DNA of 64,000 bases from Amia ocellicauda (taxonomy: Eukaryota; Chordata; Actinopteri; Amiiformes; Amiidae). The stretch spans positions 620,001-684,000 of the forward strand of contig NW_027102659.1 of assembly GCF_036373705.1 (NCBI RefSeq), in the 5' to 3' direction. The notes below the pieces were generated by a model. The model saw nothing but the letters and a program-made list of their open reading frames with translations. It was not told the origin of the DNA and made no database searches. Below, in pieces: positions 11,101-20,281 of this stretch; the stretch's first letter is position 1, and each line of letters starts with the position of its first letter. The translations under genes and the position numbers were made by a program.

Positions 11101-11271
11101 ACGAGCGAACTAGATCCTCAGGACCACATAGTGGAGTTTGTTTCAGGGGGTCCTAAGACTTACGCATACAGAACGGCTGCGGGTAAGACCTGTATGAAAG
11201 TTAAGGGTTTCACTCTGAAACATTGTAACAACAAGCTCATTAACATCAAGTCTTTAGATCTATCGAAATAA
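8118..11271 (+). pseudogene. protein-primed DNA polymerase B region (copy B), broken
   Basis: The family replicates the linear element from a protein primer. An upstream block with LCFAYSLIKLL precedes a Cys/His-rich domain (8590-8960, many C-x2-C pairs). Next come exonuclease-like blocks (AHNAKGYDSYIL near 9150) and the polymerase motifs: YDFTSLYPYVNK (about 10195), NSLWGKFGER (about 10745) and HDTDSVIF (about 11025). The order is that of family-B DNA polymerases of Polintons and adenoviruses. Broken in a few places. Confidence 0.9.
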
Positions 11272-11366
11272 AAAGGGGTACACGTTGGAAGATAGATCAC
11301 TAAACAAACGGTTCAGGGTGGTGTACAATAAAAGAGTGTTGAAGACTGATTATACCACTCTGCCTT

Positions 11367-12029
11367 ATGGATATTAGCGGTGGTTTTGATAACAGACTTC
11401 AACACCCTTTCTCCTGTATTATAGCCTGTCCCTCCAATTCGGGGAAGAGCTATCTTATAAAGAACATCATAGAAGATGTGGACACAACCGTGTCCCAAGC
11501 TCTTGACAACATAGTGTGGTGTTACTCTTGCTGGCAACCTCTCTACGATGATTTGGCTTCGAAAAAAAATAATCTGAAATTTGTGCAAGGTCTCCCCGCC
11601 TCGTTGTGTGACGATGACTTGTTCCCGCCCGGTCAAACTAATCTAGTGATCCTTGATGACCTGATGGAGCAGGCCGGTGACAACAGTGAAGTGGAAAAAG
11701 CTTTCACAAAGTACACTCATCATAGGAATTTAAGTATTATTTATTTAGTTCAAAATCTATTTTTTCAAGGTAAAAAAAGCCGCACTATTAATTTATATGC
11801 CAATTATATAATTATTTTTAAAAACCCCAGAGATAAACTACAGGTCACCGTCTTGGCTCGTCAAATGTACCCTAACCAGACCAAGTTCTTTTTGGAGGCA
11901 TTTGAGGATGCCACCAAAAAACCCTATGGGGACTTGATTGCGGACTTAAAAGCACAAACCCCAGAAGACTTTCGCCTCAGAACAGGTTTGTGCCCGCCCG
12001 ATTGGCCGGCAGTGTATGTGCTAAAGTAA
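11367..12029 (+). CDS. FtsK/HerA-type genome packaging ATPase (copy B)
   Basis: 220 residues. A P-loop PSNSGKS sits at about residues 22-28 and a Walker B strand LVILDDLM at about 91-98. The length fits Polinton packaging ATPases related to the A32 family, which drive DNA into the capsid. In copy E its start overlaps the polymerase stop by 11 bp, a compact viral arrangement. The frame is open here, although a neighbouring residue in the P-loop region differs from copy E. Confidence 0.85.
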   Translation: MDISGGFDNRLQHPFSCIIACPSNSGKSYLIKNIIEDVDTTVSQALDNIVWCYSCWQPLYDDLASKKNNLKFVQGLPASLCDDDLFPPGQTNLVILDDLMEQAGDNSEVEKAFTKYTHHRNLSIIYLVQNLFFQGKKSRTINLYANYIIIFKNPRDKLQVTVLARQMYPNQTKFFLEAFEDATKKPYGDLIADLKAQTPEDFRLRTGLCPPDWPAVYVLK

Positions 12030-12044
12030 AGGAAATACATAAGA

Positions 12045-12380
12045 ATGTCTGTTCGGATTAAAAGAAATCTGCCACTTTTGCAAATGTTATTTGAGGGGAG
12101 CCCGCGCCATAGGAAAGCTGTGCTGGCAGGGGCCCCCTCGGATTTGATCGAGACCCTGTGTGAAATAGCTTTTAACATCTTACGCGGTAATATACCCCTA
12201 ACCACTTCTCAACATTCTAAACTCAAAAAACAAAAAGCGGTTATCAAGATCATCGCTAATAAGAAGTATTCTATTAAAAGAAAAAGAAAGAAGATTAATC
12301 AAACCGGGGGTTTTATAGGACCGCTGTTGAGCATAGCCGTGCCTTTCCTAACCAGTCTTCTAGCTTCCAGAGTGGGTTAA
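12045..12380 (+). CDS. small basic Polinton protein with hydrophobic tail (copy B)
   Basis: 111 residues. The first part resembles a short ORF common in animal Polintons (an RHRKAVLAGAPSDLIETL-like core and NILRGNIPLT). Then comes a strongly basic stretch (KKYSIKRKRKKI) and a Gly-Gly plus hydrophobic C-terminus (GGFIGPLLSIAVPFLTSLL). Basic-plus-hydrophobic layout suggests a DNA-binding or membrane-active virion component, by inference. It starts 15 bp after the ATPase and ends 2 bp before the next ORF. Confidence 0.7.
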   Translation: MSVRIKRNLPLLQMLFEGSPRHRKAVLAGAPSDLIETLCEIAFNILRGNIPLTTSQHSKLKKQKAVIKIIANKKYSIKRKRKKINQTGGFIGPLLSIAVPFLTSLLASRVG

Positions 12381-12382
12381 TA

Positions 12383-13126
12383 ATGGAATATGCTCAGAAA
12401 ATGTTTTTGATCCCTCAGGAGCAGCTTGAGAAACTGAGAAAAAATGTTGTCGGGCCAGAGCCCATTAGACAAACGGCCGAAAACAACCTGGACTCTGAAA
12501 TGAAAGCTATACAGGCCAGGGCCGATTTAAATCAGTATTCCAAAGCTCAGTTGTATACCAACACGTTACAGCGCTACCTCCGTCTGGTTAGACAGGGTGA
12601 AAAAGATCAAAACATTTTAACTTTAACCATGGCCTCTCAAGAAAATGGTTCTGGGGCTGATGCGGGGGGTACGGTTGATAAAGATGTTGCGGTGACCGAA
12701 CCTGTTGAGAGTTCAGAGGGAGATGTTGTAACGGATGTTTTGAGAAACATGCCGGCCAGAAGCAAAAGACATGCAGAATATATCCTGCACAAAATGGTTC
12801 AGAAACCGCGGGTAACGGCTTGGAATGAACAGGGTGAATTTGTTTTTAAAGGACAACTGATCAAAGGTTCACACATGTTTGATTTGTTGAAGAGTGTCAC
12901 TAACACTAATAAGGTACCCGATAGTCGCCGACCTGTAGGCTGGAATGCTTTCCTACAGGCGATGGCCTGTCTGAACATGCCCCAATCAACAGTTCCTAAC
13001 CAGGAAACGCGACAAAAAATCCGTCTGTGTAAAGAGGTGGAGCCTGATCTGACTCCGATATCTCATTACTCTGACCGTGCTGAGCGACCATCCTCAGGAT
13101 CTATCCATCGTTGGGAAGCTTATTAA
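12383..13126 (+). CDS. conserved Polinton protein of unknown function, 247 aa (copy B)
   Basis: Starts MEYAQKMFLIPQEQLEKL, a form I recognise from conserved Polinton/Maverick ORFs without assigned function. It has a predicted helical N-terminal half (LNQYSKAQLYTNTLQRYLRL), an acidic linker, and a C-terminal block with RPVGWNAFLQAMACLNMPQS. The frame is identical in length in copy E (47586-48329). It is the last plus-strand gene before the convergent junction. Confidence 0.75.
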   Translation: MEYAQKMFLIPQEQLEKLRKNVVGPEPIRQTAENNLDSEMKAIQARADLNQYSKAQLYTNTLQRYLRLVRQGEKDQNILTLTMASQENGSGADAGGTVDKDVAVTEPVESSEGDVVTDVLRNMPARSKRHAEYILHKMVQKPRVTAWNEQGEFVFKGQLIKGSHMFDLLKSVTNTNKVPDSRRPVGWNAFLQAMACLNMPQSTVPNQETRQKIRLCKEVEPDLTPISHYSDRAERPSSGSIHRWEAY

Positions 13127-13294
13127 TCTCATGTTTTTATTTGTCTCCCCTGTAAATAATGACCCGACAAACAATTTTTTTTTTTTTTCAAATGTTGTTC
13201 ATTTATTTATACCATAAACCCTGCTTTGTATAAGAATTGTGTTGAATAAAAACAAAACTAATGATTCAAAGGCTGTTTTCATTATTTTTTCACC
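13127..13294. terminator. convergent 3' end zone with polyadenylation signals (copy B)
   Basis: AATAAA on the plus strand at 13245-13250 and the complement TTTATT at 13202-13207 (an AATAAA on the minus strand) lie between the plus-strand and minus-strand gene sets. The two signals are placed so that opposing transcripts would overlap by tens of bases. Copy E has the same arrangement (plus-strand signal at 48459). Confidence 0.6.
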
Positions 13295-13867
13295 TTAACA
13301 CGCATGACATCTATTAAAATCCTCACAAGAACACCCCATCTGTATACATGGCTGGCTAGGGTCGTAAGTCATTGTGTTATAAGGGGGGGTCCACAGTGTC
13401 CTGACAAACTCTGCCACTTTTTTATCATTTTGGCCTAAATCCTCACTGTACAAGGCCATAATATCGGGGTATGACCTTCCTTTAGATCTATGATATAAGA
13501 AAAACACACAGTGTTGACCACAAGTGAAGGTCTGCAGACTTTGTACTTGACGACCGCTGTAAATGGTTTCTTGACAGTTGTTGAGCAGAAAGTTATTGAT
13601 CTTCCGAGGGAAAGGTCTGAAATCCGGGGGGTTTGCATAGGAATCAAAAAATTCTCCACGGTGGTCCTCCCTTAGATAAATAGCCAGCCAATGTTCTCCG
13701 GGCATATTTTTAGGGTGTGTGTTGATTATGTACATTGCAGGTAAATTCTTGATCTTAAATTTAGGCAGCTGATCGCAGGCGTAGACTCCTTGAAACAGTT
13801 TCCGTGAGCCGGCAAGGGCATTCATGTTGTGGTTGAGCTCTCTGGTGTTCATTTTAATAATAATCAT
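13295..13867 (-). CDS. adenovirus-type cysteine protease (copy B)
   Basis: 190 residues. The catalytic His lies in GEHWLAIYL (about residue 59), the acidic residue in FFDSYANPP (about 75), and Cys in TCGQHCVFFLYH (about 116-120). Layout and size match the adenain/Ulp1-like virion maturation protease of Polintons. Its first codons overlap the end of the capsid gene by 14 bp; the inner Met of MNTREL is an equally likely start. Confidence 0.85.
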   Translation of the reverse strand: MIIIKMNTRELNHNMNALAGSRKLFQGVYACDQLPKFKIKNLPAMYIINTHPKNMPGEHWLAIYLREDHRGEFFDSYANPPDFRPFPRKINNFLLNNCQETIYSGRQVQSLQTFTCGQHCVFFLYHRSKGRSYPDIMALYSEDLGQNDKKVAEFVRTLWTPPYNTMTYDPSQPCIQMGCSCEDFNRCHAC

Positions 13868-15158
13868 ACAGAACGTTTCTCCTCCGATTCACCTCAATAA
13901 TGTTGTCAAACACAGCATACACGACCATATTTACAGTGCGTGGTAGAGGCTGCTTGAAACGCATCTCCAAACGCATATTGCCCGTCTTCATCAGTGAAAA
14001 ATGTTGTCCACACTCTTCGTCAGGGGTCAGGTTGAAACCGTACAGGGTGTAACCGCTGCAGTATTCCCGGCGATCGATCAGCAGAGTTTGATCCTTGAGA
14101 TGGCGACCCGTAGCCAGTACTAGACTGTCATATTCACGAACCGCATTGCCGTTTTCAAAGTCAGGTTGAAAAGGTCTGGATGGAACCTGCACACCATCGA
14201 CGTACAACGCTATAAATTCCGCGTTATGTTTAAAGTTAATGGGGTTCTTGTTGTAAACCCCGGTAAATGCATCATTATCCACGAGACCTATAATAACCTG
14301 TTTTGGGAGCTGTCCTAGAAACAGATTTTCCTGGTTCATCACCCGTGTCCCTGCGGGGATACTGTGGACTTTCATATAGACTCTTTCGATCGGGTACTCG
14401 GCGTTTGCCGTCATTAACGCCTGCGCGTGTCCTAGTTTAACCGCCGGGGAGACGGACACTTTTTTCACAAACAGCGAGGCCGATAATATGGTCAGTTTAT
14501 ATTTTTCCGTATCAGGGGTCATCAGACAAAAAGCATTTTTACTACGGATCATTTTAATTTTAATGTCTACCCCGTTGAGCATGAGTTTTTCTTGGAAAAA
14601 TATGTCTGCATGGATATGCCCCATTAGCTCAAAGGTCCTCCCTTCTGTTGAAGAGGCCGTTCTTTTTTGCAAACCCGTATTGAGTCCCTCTGGATCCTTG
14701 TCGTCCATAGCTTCCGAGATGTCTTTGAAGAAAAGGCCGGGGCTGAACTGTTTGCTTAGGGTCTCCTCACTATAATTAAGTTTACACTCCATCATGGCTC
14801 TATAGGGGTAAGTATTGCTGCTTTGACTAATGAGCCGATCTCCCAGGGTCACATCCACCTGTGAAAACATGGTGGCCACCGGGTAATTGATGACCCCAGC
14901 GATGGCCGTATTCTCGATTGCATCGCCATCCTAATCAGTCACTTTACAGTTCATTAAAATAAATGTGTTATTCAAATCAATATAATCCTCGCCATTGCCA
15001 GCTATAAAAAACTCCAGAGGGGCCGTGTCTGAAATTGCAGAAAGAGGGGGAATCTCTACATATATGATCTTATCTATACTCGTTTGAGTGTATGGAACTG
15101 TAAACAGATCCAGTTCTGATTTGACGCATTCTTCCGATAGACTGTTGACAAAAGACAT
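13854..15158 (-). pseudogene. major capsid protein region (copy B), broken
   Basis: Matches the 435-residue frame that is open in copy E. Recognisable family blocks are SELDLFTVPYTQTSID, LEFFIAGNGEDYIDLN, QSSNTYPYRA, LFLGQLPKQVIIGLVD and FIALYVDGVQVPSRPFQP. This is the widespread Polinton capsid protein, assigned a double jelly-roll fold in the literature. This copy is broken. Confidence 0.85.
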
Positions 15159-15160
15159 GT

Positions 15161-15640
15161 TTAAAAGATGTATCCTGAGGCTCTATTTTTCTTTCTTTGA
15201 GACTTTCTTTTTGCAGGTTTTTTCTTGTGCTGCTTCCTTCTCCGAGTGTTTCCACGATATGTTGGAGAATGAGAGATTCTTCGTTTTTTGTTAGCCACGG
15301 ATCTTCGTCGCCCTGGTGGACACATGCTGTTTCTTCTTTTACCCCCCCTCCTCGCCATTACCATGAGACCCGAACCCTCCTGATGCTCATGGCTAGCTGC
15401 CCGGTTCATAACATTGGTGAACACGTCACTAACAATATTTTTAGCCGCTGATTTCAAGTGGGGTCTGGCTATAGCAAAGCCTCTCTTAAGCAGGGGTACG
15501 GCCATTCTAAAGAGACCATGAAAGAGTCCTCCTAGACCGGCGCCATACATTGTGGGGGCTCCTACAAAACCGGGCAAGCCGTTCCATCTTGCATCTTGTA
15601 ATAATCCACATAGGCGCTAGGATCTACATAACCCCTCGAG
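15161..15640 (-). pseudogene. basic core / membrane-active-like virion protein region (copy B)
   Basis: Corresponds to the 167-residue ORF of copies C and D. A Gly-rich hydrophobic amphipathic segment (GLGGLFHGLFRMAVPLLKRG) is followed by a very basic Arg/Lys tail. In Polintons this layout is compared with adenovirus minor core or protein VI/X-type proteins. Assignment of the role is inference. Confidence 0.6.
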
Positions 15641-15649
15641 GTAGCCATT

Positions 15650-16375
15650 TTAATAATGTACACACTGTTTCAGGGGTCGAAAATGTAGTTTGACATTAAC
15701 TTTACCGAAGCGGAAGGGTACGTTGATATTCTGATCCGATTTTACTTCGATCGTGATGTTGTCAAAGTGGGTCATTGAGACTGGTACGTAGTGTGGTTTG
15801 TCATAAGTAATTGTGACCATGTCATTGCTTTTACCTTTAATAAGTACATTTCTCAAAAGGGGGACATAACTATCCCAGACCCTCTGGTGGGTTATGATAT
15901 CCGTATACACATAAAGAGTGTAAAAGCCGCCACACCACTTCTGAGAACCTGCTCTCTGTGTCCGAATAGAACCCTAATATACGCCCCAGTTGGCCGCTGG
16001 TTTGAATGCTAATACCTGGTTTTGACACCTTGTACACTCTGTTTTTAATAGGGTTGTAATATAGCTTGATGTTGGGGGTGCCTTCTGAGAACTGTTTATG
16101 CATCTCATCTAATATTTTATCCACATTGTCATAATAACCTCCTTGTATCGTGAATGTCCATTGACTCTTTTTAACATCATCAAAAATGGCGAAAGTGGCA
16201 TCCTTATCTTGTAAAACAGCCCAAGTGTAAGGATACTGTATTTCCGCCAACCCCACTTCCCACGACCCCCTTAGATCTATAGATTTTCCAAATTCCAAAT
16301 ATTTCATTTTTAGGGTATATATCGAGAGAGGCGTTACTGGGTAGAGTCACGTAGAAGCCTCCTGATTCGATCTTG
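15650..16375 (-). pseudogene. minor capsid (penton-like) protein region (copy B), broken
   Basis: Blocks ESGGFYVTLPSNASLDIYP, SIDLRGSWEVGLAEIQYPYT and FTIQGGYYDNVDKIL match the Polinton minor capsid protein, a single jelly-roll vertex protein. The C-terminal part includes NVLIKGKSNDMVTITYDKPH. It sits between the core-like gene and the integrase, all minus strand. Broken. Confidence 0.8.
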
Positions 16376-16417
16376 AGTATCGAAAGTAATGCCCCCAACA
16401 CACCCGCGGGCATGTTG

Positions 16418-17488
16418 TTATAAGGATTGAATATCGCAAACCTGTTGTTCCGGGACCCAACTATTGAACTTTTCAGGCCATCCAAGCCATTTCATCAACA
16501 CATATTTTTTCCGGTTCTGGGTTTTTTCAGCTAATATCTTTTCAACTCTGTATACACTGTCTTTACCCACAATAATTTTTTGTAACTCGGCTTCGTAAAA
16601 CGTTCCTTCTATATTCTCCCCGTCATAGTCTTTTAACCGGTACACGGGGGGGTCTCTAGCCAACTGTTTGGTAACTGTAAAAGTACTCCTTAGCTTTGAA
16701 ACGCGAACCACATCACAGATGTTGAACTTATAAGTAGTTTTTCCCTTCTTAATAAATGGTCCGTATAATTTTTTATAGACCTTAAAAGAATTACTTTGAT
16801 CCACATCTATAGGCTTCATTTTAATACTGGTGTGATACCCTTGGTTGTAAGTATCGATAAAATCCTGAACTTTATCAAAATACTTGAACGTGTTGACCGC
16901 TGTAAAATATCTCCACATTTTGGTCTTTATGGTGCGGTTAAACCTCTCCACTACCGATGCCTTAAGCTCATTACCGGTGGTGAAATGATGTATTTTGTGT
17001 CTCTTCAGTAGATTCTGAAATTCTCTGTTGAGAAACTCTTTTCCTTTATCAGTCTGCAGTTTTTTAGGACATCGACCCTGGGACAATATATCCTCAAAGG
17101 CCCTTGTCACCGCCCGACCTGTTTTATTATGTAGAATGCGAGCCCAGGCATATTTTGATAACACATCGATACACATCAACATCAATTTGTGACCATTGTT
17201 ATGTTTTGATAAATTTGACATATCGACTAGATCCATTTGCCATTGTGAGTCTATGTCAGTTGCATATACGCGGTTTCTTTTAAAGTTAATCCTGAGAGGT
17301 TTATGTAAGGTATAGGCGTCTTGTTCCCGTAACCATTCTGAAACAACCACATCATTAACCTTCACTCCGGCCTCAGCGAGTCCTCTTTGAAAACCCTTCT
17401 TACCCGCCAAACCCCCAATCTTGGCTGGGTTGTAGTATAGTTCCTGCATTTGGGGAGCTTGCCGAGTCATTCTGTCAAATAACCACAC
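16418..17488 (-). CDS. chromodomain integrase (copy B)
   Basis: 356 residues. The DDE catalytic core has D in QMDLVDM (about 86-89), D in LQTDKGKEF (about 147) and E in VVERFNRTI (about 181). A C-terminal chromodomain-like block reads VYRVEKIL...YVLMKWLGWPEKFNSW. The family cuts and joins the element ends and makes 6-bp target duplications. The copy C version is 369 residues. The crossover point of the B/C/D duplication lies within this gene. Confidence 0.9.
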   Translation of the reverse strand: MWLFDRMTRQAPQMQELYYNPAKIGGLAGKKGFQRGLAEAGVKVNDVVVSEWLREQDAYTLHKPLRINFKRNRVYATDIDSQWQMDLVDMSNLSKHNNGHKLMLMCIDVLSKYAWARILHNKTGRAVTRAFEDILSQGRCPKKLQTDKGKEFLNREFQNLLKRHKIHHFTTGNELKASVVERFNRTIKTKMWRYFTAVNTFKYFDKVQDFIDTYNQGYHTSIKMKPIDVDQSNSFKVYKKLYGPFIKKGKTTYKFNICDVVRVSKLRSTFTVTKQLARDPPVYRLKDYDGENIEGTFYEAELQKIIVGKDSVYRVEKILAEKTQNRKKYVLMKWLGWPEKFNSWVPEQQVCDIQSL

Positions 17489-17642
17489 AGACCCACACTA
17501 TGCGCAAAGTTTTTATACAAGGTTTTTTATTCAACTTCAGGAGAGCAGATACCCCTTTTTAGACATTTGAGAAAAGTATAACATACACAACAATTTTTTC
17601 TACGGTCCAGACAAAAAGAAATCAGATGATTGGTTACTTGAT

Positions 17643-18161
17643 CTATATCAACAAATATACCTGTTTCTTTATCTTGTAGGCACACACCTCAGTTACATAT
17701 GTAAATAAAACAACAATATGACCTATTTTAAAAGTAAACAGAGGTGTATTAAACATGCTCAGTAAAAGGTCATACAGATGTTGATGAAATGGCCTAATAT
17801 CATTCTTGGCCCCCTTGAGCGCTTCATCCCAGTGTTCGTACCCCCCGGTCTTTGTTACAGCAGCCATTAACTTTTCCAGGTTTGAAAGTTGATCCTCATC
17901 GATGGTTAAATCTGTAGAGAAAAGGCTCGCGTTGGCTACTTTTCTGTCAAGCACATGGTGTAATAGCGCTCTCAGGTTAGCTGCAGAGTGTTGATGACAG
18001 AACCAGTTGCAGAAGCAGTCCAGGGTCTGAGGTCTTGGAGAGTAACCGCAGTCAAAGGGTTCCAGAGTGTATACAAAATCTGGGGAATAGAACCAGGGGT
18101 GATCCCGGGTTTGAAGAGGCCTGTAGAGCCTGTCGACGTCCGCAGCTTTCAGGTAAGACAT
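17643..18161 (-). CDS. right-arm accessory ORF (copies B/C form)
   Basis: 172 residues, beginning like accessory ORF 1 (MSYLKAADVDRLYRPL) and continuing with the Cys/His segment of accessory ORF 2. Right-arm organisation in B and C is the same and differs from A, D and E. AATAAA on the minus strand (about 17525-17531) follows. Function unknown. Confidence 0.5.
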   Translation of the reverse strand: MSYLKAADVDRLYRPLQTRDHPWFYSPDFVYTLEPFDCGYSPRPQTLDCFCNWFCHQHSAANLRALLHHVLDRKVANASLFSTDLTIDEDQLSNLEKLMAAVTKTGGYEHWDEALKGAKNDIRPFHQHLYDLLLSMFNTPLFTFKIGHIVVLFTYVTEVCAYKIKKQVYLLI

Positions 18162-18239
18162 TCTCTTTAATTTTAAACCATGATTGAATTGTTGCGCCTT
18201 TTATCCTATCTCTTCACTACGTCACGACACACCGCCCTC

Positions 18240-18950
18240 TTAGAAGAGAGTAGCCCCTGAGCCGTCAGACCCCCCTCCAAAACCCCACACGTCGTCTGTT
18301 TTATCATCGTCGTCGTCATTCAAGGGGGATATATAATCCATAATCCAGCATATTCTCCTTCTAACCAAATCCAGTTGCGAACATTTGGTCAAGATGTCAA
18401 AACCATCATTTATACAGTTTATGACCTCTTTCAAGAACGGCCAGTCCACGGCGTCAAACATAATTTCAGTAACCTGTTTTTCTGGATCCTCCACACCCCC
18501 TTCAATAGGGTTTGTAATCAGGGTACTGCTAAACAAAACCTTACGATCTGTAGTTAGAGATAGACTCTTCACCACTCTACCGTAGTTCTGCAAGCTTTCC
18601 CATTCACACCTTTCAAAACCCTGAGTCGGAGACTCCATTTCGCATTCTCTTGGACCCTCTTGCAAGCCTTCTAGAGTCTTATCCACAAGCCCCAGATCTC
18701 TCCAGGCCATCACCTTCAACCAGTCCTCATAAGAGTATTCAATTACCGTCTCAAAAGGTTCCAACGTACCCTCCTTCTCTCCCAAAGCAAAAAGCTCCAC
18801 TCCAACATAGCTGGGATCCCTTTTAAAGCGGTAACCCCGTCGAGCCCCCCAGAACAACACCCAGGAGCGTTCAATCTTCAAATTGGTGAGTACAGGAACC
18901 CTTGCCCGGGATTGTTTCTTGCGGGGTTTCATGTTGATGTCGCTGGACAT
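18240..18950 (-). CDS. right-arm accessory ORF 3, 236 aa (copy B)
   Basis: Starts MSSDINMKPRKKQSRARVP with a basic N-terminus. Aromatic-rich blocks follow (SWVLFWGARRGYRF, YSYEDWLKVMAWRDL), then a C-terminal half with FDAVDWPFLKEVINCIND and an acidic tail. It is the outermost gene before the right TIR, transcribed away from it, so the TIR may act as its promoter region. I recognise no family. Confidence 0.55.
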   Translation of the reverse strand: MSSDINMKPRKKQSRARVPVLTNLKIERSWVLFWGARRGYRFKRDPSYVGVELFALGEKEGTLEPFETVIEYSYEDWLKVMAWRDLGLVDKTLEGLQEGPRECEMESPTQGFERCEWESLQNYGRVVKSLSLTTDRKVLFSSTLITNPIEGGVEDPEKQVTEIMFDAVDWPFLKEVINCINDGFDILTKCSQLDLVRRRICWIMDYISPLNDDDDDKTDDVWGFGGGSDGSGATLF

Positions 18951-19068
18951 GTTGAAGAAGCGGGATGTTTCTGATGCTGAGAATTAAAGAGGTATTGCCT
19001 AAAAGCAGCGCGGGTTCTTAAATAGAGAGGAGAGTTTCGGGGCGTTGCCTTCAGAGGGGTGGGGGTAT

Positions 19069-19253
19069 TTATGGGTGGCCTTGATGTTCAGGGTTTTATG
19101 GGTGTACACTTTCTGACGGATATGACGTAGGAATAATTAAGGAAATAACTCTACCTAAAATCACGCCCCCCAATTATGACGTAGGAATATTAATAAGCTT
19201 AGGGCATACGTCATAACAAAATAGGCCGCGCCCAAAAAACCCTACTATCTACT
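19069..19253 (-). repeat. right terminal inverted repeat of copy B
   Basis: Reverse complement of 3681-3865 with about three mismatches. It ends CTACT directly before CTTATG. It includes three ATGACGTA/TACGTCAT motifs. Confidence 0.95.
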
Positions 19254-19259
19254 CTTATG
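19254..19259. repeat. right 6-bp target site duplication of copy B (CTTATG)
   Basis: Identical to 3675-3680 and continues into TAGTTGAAGGCGCAG, the sequence that follows CTTATG at unoccupied paralogous sites (3090, 20507, 30146, 56225). Confidence 0.95.
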
Positions 19260-19569
19260 TAGTTGAAGGCGCAGTATAGCTCTGATAGTCTGGTGGTGAC
19301 GGAAGACCACCAGCCGTTTGAACAAGCCATTCAGCATCACCTTGTTGGGCTAAGTGCAGGCACTGTCAGAGCGCAGGGCGTCCTGCCTTTGAAAGAGTTT
19401 CCGAAGTGTCCTGATGTGCCCTTTAGCAATGCCAAACAGGTCTGTGAAAATGGCATCCTTTCGCGGCACTTCAGACGCCATCTCACAGTCTAGCCGACCT
19501 GAAATGCCTGAGCCCGTTTTACCAGCAGGCTTCAACGGTAACCGTTTGAAGCAAGACATGGCGGTGTCA

Positions 19570-19642
19570 GTTTCCGTAGTGTAGCGGTTATCACGTTCGC
19601 CTAACACGCGAAAGGTCCCCGGTTCGAAACCGGGCGGAAACA
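19570..19642 (+). tRNA. tRNA-Val(AAC)
   Basis: 73-nt cloverleaf with acceptor GTTTCCG/CGGAAAC, loop CTAACAC (anticodon AAC), T loop TTCGAAA and both internal promoter boxes. A TTTT run lies about 20 nt downstream, a plausible Pol III terminator. It is nearly identical to the vertebrate tRNA-Val(AAC) known to me. Confidence 0.8.
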
Positions 19643-20208
19643 GCCTGCTGTGGGCCGGCCCTTTTCGTCCTGTTTGCCCTCGTGGTTCCCCGGAGGCGGT
19701 GGGTAGCTTTTCTTCATTGGAGTGCCCGAAATCGGTGCTCTCAGAGCGTCCGTCCGTCGACAGGTTGAAATTGTAAACGCTGGTGTAGCCACTTTTAATT
19801 AAAATCTGATGATGATGATGATGATGATGTTGTTGTTGTTGTTCTTGCTGTCATCGTGGTCGCCGTCATTATTATTGTTAAAGTAAAGCAGTAGTTAGAT
19901 TTGTTGCTACCGTAAGGTGTAGAAGGCACAATAGCTCTGTGATTGTCTGATGGTGGCACAAGACGAGCAGCAGCTGTTTGAACAAGCCATTGAGCATCAC
20001 CTTGTTGGGGTAAGTGTAAGTCTTGTCATAGCTCAGGGCATTCTTCCTTTAAAAGAGTTTCCAAAGTGTCCTGATGTGCCCTTGAGCAATGCAATATAGG
20101 TCAGTGAAAATAGAAACCTTTATCTCACAGGCAGGCCCACGGGAAACGCCTGTGCGCGTTTTACCAGCCTGCTTCGATGGGAGCCAATCGAAACCCCAGG
20201 ACAGGTTG

Positions 20209-20281
20209 GTTTCTGTAGTGTAGTGGCTATCATGTTCGCCTCACACGCGAGAAGTCCCTGGTTCGAAACTGGGCGGAAACA
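20209..20281 (+). pseudogene. tRNA-Val(CAC)-like, degenerate
   Basis: Loop CTCACAC is kept, but the acceptor (GTTTCTG), the D-arm junction and the variable region carry changes. It is repeated at 29848 by the segmental duplication. Confidence 0.7.

Larger units (their letters stand above)
3681..19253 (+). mobile_element. Polinton/Maverick (adintovirus-like) element copy B, both ends present
   Basis: A 15,573-bp element with 185-bp terminal inverted repeats starting AGTAGATAGT and a 6-bp target duplication. Gene content is the standard Polinton set: protein-primed polymerase B, chromodomain integrase, packaging ATPase, adenovirus-type protease, major and minor capsid proteins and accessory ORFs. 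Several genes are broken (roughly half a dozen or more breaks in all), so it is a fossil. The two TIRs differ at about 3 of 185 positions by eye, which suggests a fairly recent insertion. It is the only copy here with both termini. Confidence 0.96.

Noticed and set aside
15088-15451. Plus-strand ORFs opposite the capsid, core, minor capsid and integrase genes (repeated in each copy)
   Set aside because: Shadow frames of the minus-strand genes; they recur only because the genes recur.
16418-17488. Retrovirus or LTR retrotransposon, suggested by the integrase
   Set aside because: No reverse transcriptase, gag or LTRs. The neighbours are polymerase B, packaging ATPase, adenovirus-type protease and capsid genes, and the ends are inverted repeats with a 6-bp target duplication.
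19350-19607. Short minus-strand and plus-strand ORFs in the spacers (Thr- or Ser-rich frames over GAT/GTT tracts, MATPAFTISTCRRTD-type frames)
   Set aside because: Low-complexity translations of microsatellites and repeat flanks; they recur in every tandem unit and show no coding features.
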